Shown one piece after another: positions 60,689 to 64,000 of a stretch of 64,000 nucleotides of DNA; the first letter of the stretch is position 1; every line of letters starts with the position of its first letter. The translations under genes and the position numbers were made by a program. The DNA comes from Thermomicrobiales bacterium (GTDB lineage Bacteria; Chloroflexota; Chloroflexia; Thermomicrobiales; UBA6265). The notes beneath the pieces were generated by a model that was not told where the DNA came from, made no database searches, and saw only the letters and a program-made list of their open reading frames with translations. The stretch covers positions 741,947 through 805,946 of the forward strand of contig JAHBVL010000001.1 in the NCBI GenBank assembly GCA_019637585.1. Reading direction: 5' to 3'.

Positions 60689-62067
60689 ACATCGCGTTGC
60701 CCATCGCAATTCCGTGGGTTGCGGGCATCCTGCTGGCCTTGATGGATGGACGCCGCAGGCGCCCGGGCCGATTTGCCATCGTCGCTCTGGTGGCCACGAT
60801 GGCGGCCGCCAGCAACCTGGCGTGGGAGGTCTATCAGAACGGTCCTGTCGAGATGGTCACGGGCGGGTGGGCTCCCGGCGTCGGCATCACCCTGCGGGCC
60901 GATATGCTGGGACTGACCTTCGCATTGCTCTCCCTCGGCGTGTTGCTGGCCGCGTTGACATTCGAAGTTCTCTCTGGTGTGCGAACCAGCAGCTTTCCCG
61001 CGCTGGTGCTCTTCCTGGCGACAGGATTGACCGGCGTTTTCATGACGGCGGATGCGTTCAACTTCTACGTCTTCTTCGAGATCACCATGATCGCCGCCTA
61101 TGTCCTGACCAGCTATGGCGAGGATGGACGCCAGTTGCGGTCGGCGACGATTTTCGCCGTGGTCAACCTGCTTGGTTCGGCGTTCTTCCTGGTCGGAATC
61201 GCGTCCCTCTATCACGTCACCGGTCGCCTGGATATGGTGGGAATCGCCCGGCGGGTCGACATCTTCGAACCCGAGGCGGTGATGCTGGCCGGGTTGCTGA
61301 TCTTCATCGCTTTCAGCGTCAAGCTGGGCATTTTCCCGTTTCACTTCTGGCTGCCAGCTGTCTACACCGGGACACGCCCGGCGGTGGCGGCGATTCTGAG
61401 CGGCGCCGTGGCCAATATCGGTTCGTATGGCCTGCTGCGGTTTTTCGGGCAGATCCTTCCCGAGCAACTGAAACTCGGCGCGCCGATCTTTCTCGTGCTG
61501 GGCCTCGCCTCCATCATCTATGGATCGGTGCAGGCGATCTCCAGACGCAGCGTCAATGAGGTGCTGGCCTATTCGTCGATCGGTCAGGTCGGGTTCATTC
61601 TGATCGCGCTCGCCATTGGAGGGGAGCAGGGTTTCGCCGCCGCAGTGCTGTTCGCCATCGTCAACTCGGTCAACAAGACGTTGCTCTTCCTCTCGGAGAA
61701 CCTGCGGGGCTGGCTCTCCGGATTCGTTTTCGCCGTGGGAGCCTTGAGTGTGGCCGGCGTACCGCCGGTGGGCGGCTTCCTGGGCAAAGCGGGGCTCTTC
61801 AAGATCGCCGTCGCGGAGGAAGACTGGGTCATCGTCAGTCTGATCATCGTTGGCAGCGCGCTTTCCTTTGTCTACATGTTCCAGGCTTATCAACGACGTT
61901 ATTGGGCTCCCGATCCGGAGGGGAGTGAACCGCATGCGCCAAGCCCGTCCAGCGTCCGCGCGTTGGTGTGCGCCATTGCCGTGCTGACAATCTTTATCGG
62001 GGTGTGGCCCGAACCGGCCCTCTGGATCAGCGAGCAGGCCGCCATGACCTTTGGAGCGTTGCCATGA
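60685..62067 (+). CDS. mrpD: Mrp antiporter subunit D
   Basis: A 460-aa NuoM/NuoN-like subunit with about 14 membrane segments. NFYVFFEITMIAAYVLTSYG, KLGIFPFHFWLPAVYTGTRPAVAAILSGAVANIGSYGLLRF and RRSVNEVLAYSSIGQVGFILIALAIGG match the family, with proton-channel lysine and glutamate positions kept (the FEI glutamate and the KLGIF lysine). ATGA overlaps with mrpC and mrpE. Confidence 0.93.
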   Translation: MNIALPIAIPWVAGILLALMDGRRRRPGRFAIVALVATMAAASNLAWEVYQNGPVEMVTGGWAPGVGITLRADMLGLTFALLSLGVLLAALTFEVLSGVRTSSFPALVLFLATGLTGVFMTADAFNFYVFFEITMIAAYVLTSYGEDGRQLRSATIFAVVNLLGSAFFLVGIASLYHVTGRLDMVGIARRVDIFEPEAVMLAGLLIFIAFSVKLGIFPFHFWLPAVYTGTRPAVAAILSGAVANIGSYGLLRFFGQILPEQLKLGAPIFLVLGLASIIYGSVQAISRRSVNEVLAYSSIGQVGFILIALAIGGEQGFAAAVLFAIVNSVNKTLLFLSENLRGWLSGFVFAVGALSVAGVPPVGGFLGKAGLFKIAVAEEDWVIVSLIIVGSALSFVYMFQAYQRRYWAPDPEGSEPHAPSPSSVRALVCAIAVLTIFIGVWPEPALWISEQAAMTFGALP

Positions 62068-62570
62068 TCCGGTTCCTGGTCACCGTCGTGCTGCTCACGA
62101 TTGTCTACGTGCTGACGCTGGCGCACTTCGATCCCTGGGATTTCGCGCTGGGGGCCGTCCTGGCCAGTGGCGTCTATCTCATGTTTCAATCGTGGGTTTT
62201 CCCGATTGGCGACACCACAACCAGACAACCGGCTCCCCCGCTGTGGCGGAGGATCATCGCCGCGCCGATCTATGCAGCGATGGTTGTCATCAACATCACC
62301 AAGTGGGCGCTTCTCGTCAGTCTGTACGTTCTGAGAATTCGTCCCGTCGAGCGGCAGGGCGTGATCGGTTTGCCATATGGTGAGCGGAGCGAGGTCGGTG
62401 TGGTGGTGTCCGCCTATGCCGATACCCTCACCCCTGGATCGGTGATCGTCGACTTCGATGAGGAGCGGAGGATTTCCTGGACGCATGTGATCGACGCGAC
62501 CGACCCGGACGGATTTCGCGATGAGACGGATGAGCTCTACGACCGGTATCAGCGGCATGTCATACCCTGA
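62064..62570 (+). CDS. mrpE: Mrp antiporter subunit E
   Basis: A 168-aa subunit with an N-terminal pair of membrane segments (IRFLVTVVLLTIVYVLTLAHFDPWDFALGAVLASGVYLMF; RRIIAAPIYAAMVVINITKWALLVSLYVL) and a cytosolic domain (VVSAYADTLTPGSVIVDFDEERR ...), which is the MrpE hallmark stretch 'SITLTPGT'. The ATG at 62064 overlaps the mrpD stop (ATGA); the longer frame is not used. Confidence 0.92.
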   Translation: MIRFLVTVVLLTIVYVLTLAHFDPWDFALGAVLASGVYLMFQSWVFPIGDTTTRQPAPPLWRRIIAAPIYAAMVVINITKWALLVSLYVLRIRPVERQGVIGLPYGERSEVGVVVSAYADTLTPGSVIVDFDEERRISWTHVIDATDPDGFRDETDELYDRYQRHVIP

Positions 62571-62605
62571 TCCTGGTGCACGCCAGAGGAAGCGAGGTTG
62601 CGGCA

Positions 62606-62872
62606 ATGCATGAGACGGTCTTTTCCATTGCCACGATCTGGGTCGCCGTGCTCCTGGTGGTCTGTGTGATGGTGATGCTTCGGTCGAGATCGGGATTGGT
62701 GCGGGTGCTGGCGCTCGATACGATGGCGCTGATGTTCATCACCATGCTCGTCTTGTTCAGCGATTCCCGGGGCGTCTCATGGTATCTCGATGTGGCGCTG
62801 GTGCTGGCGTTGCTGTCGTTTATCTCCACCGTCGCTGCAGCGCGCTACTACGCTGAAGGGAGGATCTTCTGA
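62606..62872 (+). CDS. mrpF: Mrp antiporter subunit F
   Basis: An 88-aa subunit with three membrane segments (IATIWVAVLLVVCVMVMLR; RVLALDTMALMFITMLVLFS; VALVLALLSFISTVAAARYYAEG), the MrpF pattern, with a conserved Asp in LALDTMA. The ATG at 62606 has GAGG about 8 bases upstream; the frame from 62576 lies before it and lacks family sequence. Its stop overlaps the mrpG start by one base. Confidence 0.9.
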   Translation: MHETVFSIATIWVAVLLVVCVMVMLRSRSGLVRVLALDTMALMFITMLVLFSDSRGVSWYLDVALVLALLSFISTVAAARYYAEGRIF

Positions 62873-63276
62873 TGGACCAGGCCAGCACAGCCGCGCCCTG
62901 GATCGCCGACGCCATTGTTGTCATCGCGCTCTTCTTCATGACGGTCGGCGTTTTCGGTCTGGCCACGATGCCCGATATCTATCTGAAGATGCATGCCGCC
63001 GGCAAAGCGGTGGTGCTTGGGGCGGTGGGATTGATGATTGCCTCATTTGTCACCCGCGACACGGCGGTGATCGCCCGGGCGGTGTTGATCATCTGCGCTC
63101 TGTTGTTAACCGCGCCGGTTTCGTCACATGCCATCGCCAACGCGGCGGTTCGTCGCAAGGACCGCATGCGGACCGATTCGACGCTGAACGAATCTCCCTT
63201 CGAGCTGGACAAACCAGATAGCGCTCATGTGGGCGATTCGGGGGATGCCCGTCTCCGCACCTTGTTGGGGGAGTAG
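62872..63276 (+). CDS. mrpG: Mrp antiporter subunit G
   Basis: A 134-aa subunit with three membrane segments (IADAIVVIALFFMTVGVFGLATMPDIYLKMHAAGKAVVLGAVGLMIASFV is the family entry; AVLIICALLLTAPVSSHAIANAAVRR follows). The PDIYxxMHAAGKA block is the MrpG hallmark. Its C-terminus extends as a charged, disordered tail. Last gene of the mrp operon. Confidence 0.92.
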   Translation: MDQASTAAPWIADAIVVIALFFMTVGVFGLATMPDIYLKMHAAGKAVVLGAVGLMIASFVTRDTAVIARAVLIICALLLTAPVSSHAIANAAVRRKDRMRTDSTLNESPFELDKPDSAHVGDSGDARLRTLLGE

Positions 63277-63330
63277 GTCTGCGTCACTATGCGTGTAGAA
63301 CGAGTGGACTGATCCAGGGGGCGTGCGAAG

Positions 63331-63678
63331 ATGACTGATCCAGAAATTGTCGATCCACAGGCACACGCGGATGACACAGTCGCGGTCGTAGCAGTGACCA
63401 CGACGCTGCCGCCATCCTCATCCGCAACCCGGTCGACGACGCAGAAAGCGCAGGATACCGCCCGAAACGCCTACCGGGTGGCCAGGATGATTCTCTTCGT
63501 CCTGCTCGGGTTCATTCTGGCGCTCTTCGTTTTCCGCAACTGGGAAGATGTGCCGCTCGACTATGTCTTTGGCAGTGTCGATCTCCCGCTGGCCATCGTG
63601 ATGCTCATCTTCACGGCAATCGGCCTGGTGATGGGGCTGTTGCTCTACTGGTTCCTCGCCCGGCGCGCAGTGAAATAG
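63331..63678 (+). CDS. LapA-domain membrane protein
   Basis: A 115-aa protein. A ~45-residue Thr/Ala-rich N-terminus precedes two hydrophobic segments (ARMILFVLLGFILALFVFRN; LAIVMLIFTAIGLVMGLLLYWFLARR) with a short loop (WEDVPLDYVFGSVDLP). This is the DUF1049/LapA pattern, here with an N-terminal extension. The function of this domain outside LPS assembly is unknown. It is 55 bases downstream of mrpG and may belong to the same transcript. Confidence 0.75.
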   Translation: MTDPEIVDPQAHADDTVAVVAVTTTLPPSSSATRSTTQKAQDTARNAYRVARMILFVLLGFILALFVFRNWEDVPLDYVFGSVDLPLAIVMLIFTAIGLVMGLLLYWFLARRAVK

Positions 63679-63718
63679 CCCAGCTCAGTTATCGCCGTCG
63701 TTCCTGGCGGCTTCACAG

Positions 63719-63796
63719 TTCATCCGCGACCGTCGCTGCCCGTAGCTGCAGACCCCGTGTCTGATTGGCATGGGAAATGACCGTCAGCGGTGACCC
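63719..63796. repeat. ~80-bp direct repeat, copy 1
   Basis: Shares CGTAGCTGCAGACC-CCGTGTCTG and ATGGGAAATGACCGTCAGCG with copy 2 (63820-63900), with roughly three quarters identity. Function unknown. Confidence 0.6.
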
Positions 63797-63819
63797 TCAC
63801 GCACCCTGGGGTTTTCTGG

Positions 63820-63900
63820 TTCACCCACGATTTTGGCTGCCTGTAGTTGCAGACCCCCGTGTCTGCTTCGTATGGGAAACGACTCTCAGCGATGAAGTCT
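63820..63900. repeat. ~80-bp direct repeat, copy 2
   Basis: Shares GTAGTTGCAGACCCCCGTG and TATGGGAAACGACTCTCAGC with copy 1. Its AAACGACTC part is repeated inverted at 63913-63930, so it can also form a stem with the following sequence. Confidence 0.6.
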
Positions 63901-64000
63901 GGTGTCAGCTGCAGTCGTTTTCCTGAGAGTCAGCAGACACGGGGAGCGTGTCGCATTATTTTTGGCGTCCGTCGCCGGGGTGGGGGGTGGGGGTTCAGGT

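Larger units (their letters stand above)
63679..64000. other. Intergenic region with a direct repeat pair at the window end
   Basis: 322 bases with no gene. 63719-63796 and 63820-63900 are two ~80-base direct repeats (TAGCTGCAGACCCCGTGTCTG and TAGTTGCAGACCCCCGTGTC). An inverted piece (GTCAGCAGACACGGGG, 63928-63943) follows and can fold back on them. The segment after 63950 is GC/GT-rich filler. Confidence 0.55.

Overview
Organism. The window is GC-rich (about 60-65% by eye) chromosomal bacterial DNA. Solute-binding proteins carry twin-arginine-like leaders (SRRDLIRRA, SRRELVKRG), several dipeptide/oligopeptide ABC importers lie close together, and there is an RskA-type anti-sigma factor and a full Mrp antiporter. 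Together these suggest a Chloroflexota bacterium of the Thermomicrobia/Sphaerobacter type. This is inferred from protein style; there is no rRNA marker in the window. I see no rRNA, tRNA, CRISPR array or insertion sequence.

Layout. 1-5.4 kb: FrnE/DsbA oxidoreductase, YdhR-like monooxygenase, an AAA/winged-helix regulator split by a one-base frameshift, an RsmF-like rRNA methyltransferase carrying an in-frame palindromic insert, and an Rdx (SelW-like) protein. 5.7-8.7 kb: heme importer hmuTUV. 9-9.5 kb: ORF6N-domain protein containing two 27-bp palindromes. 9.8-13.6 kb: peptide ABC importer. 13.7-17.5 kb: a 1238-residue PAS/GAF histidine kinase. 17.5-21.1 kb: zinc locus (two ZnuA/AztC-like binding proteins, an AztD-like propeller protein, two Zur-like boxes). 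21.3-25.9 kb: amidase, anti-sigma factor with a region-4-only sigma-like partner, CoA-binding protein, small proteins. 26.1-29.8 kb: second peptide importer. 29.9-34.4 kb: secreted protein, M19 dipeptidase, BrnT-type toxin-antitoxin pair, a 21-residue membrane peptide, PRC-barrel protein. 34.6-39 kb: two intact and one truncated aldehyde dehydrogenase and a sulfite-oxidase-fold protein. 39.2-42.7 kb: third peptide importer. 42.8-45.2 kb: GNAT, AnmK, CBS/zinc-ribbon protein. 45.6-50 kb: two tandem giant cysteine-rich Tat proteins. 50.4 kb: LuxR-type regulator. 50.9-55.6 kb: sugar-type ABC importer whose two permeases are fused in one chain. 55.8-57.3 kb: CsoR, GDPD, LapA-like protein. 57.5-63.7 kb: mrpABCDEFG and a second LapA-like protein.

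How it fits together. The genes describe a heterotroph that lives on peptides and other organic nutrients (three peptide importers, dipeptidase, amidase, aldehyde dehydrogenases), recycles cell wall (AnmK), scavenges heme and zinc, and maintains cation/pH homeostasis (Mrp).

Most unusual signal. At least nine places carry arrays of 7-bp units. The sequences differ from locus to locus, but the period is always seven. Many arrays begin exactly at a gene's stop codon, and most are arranged as two inverted arms able to form a long hairpin. This looks like a gene-end heptad-repeat system.
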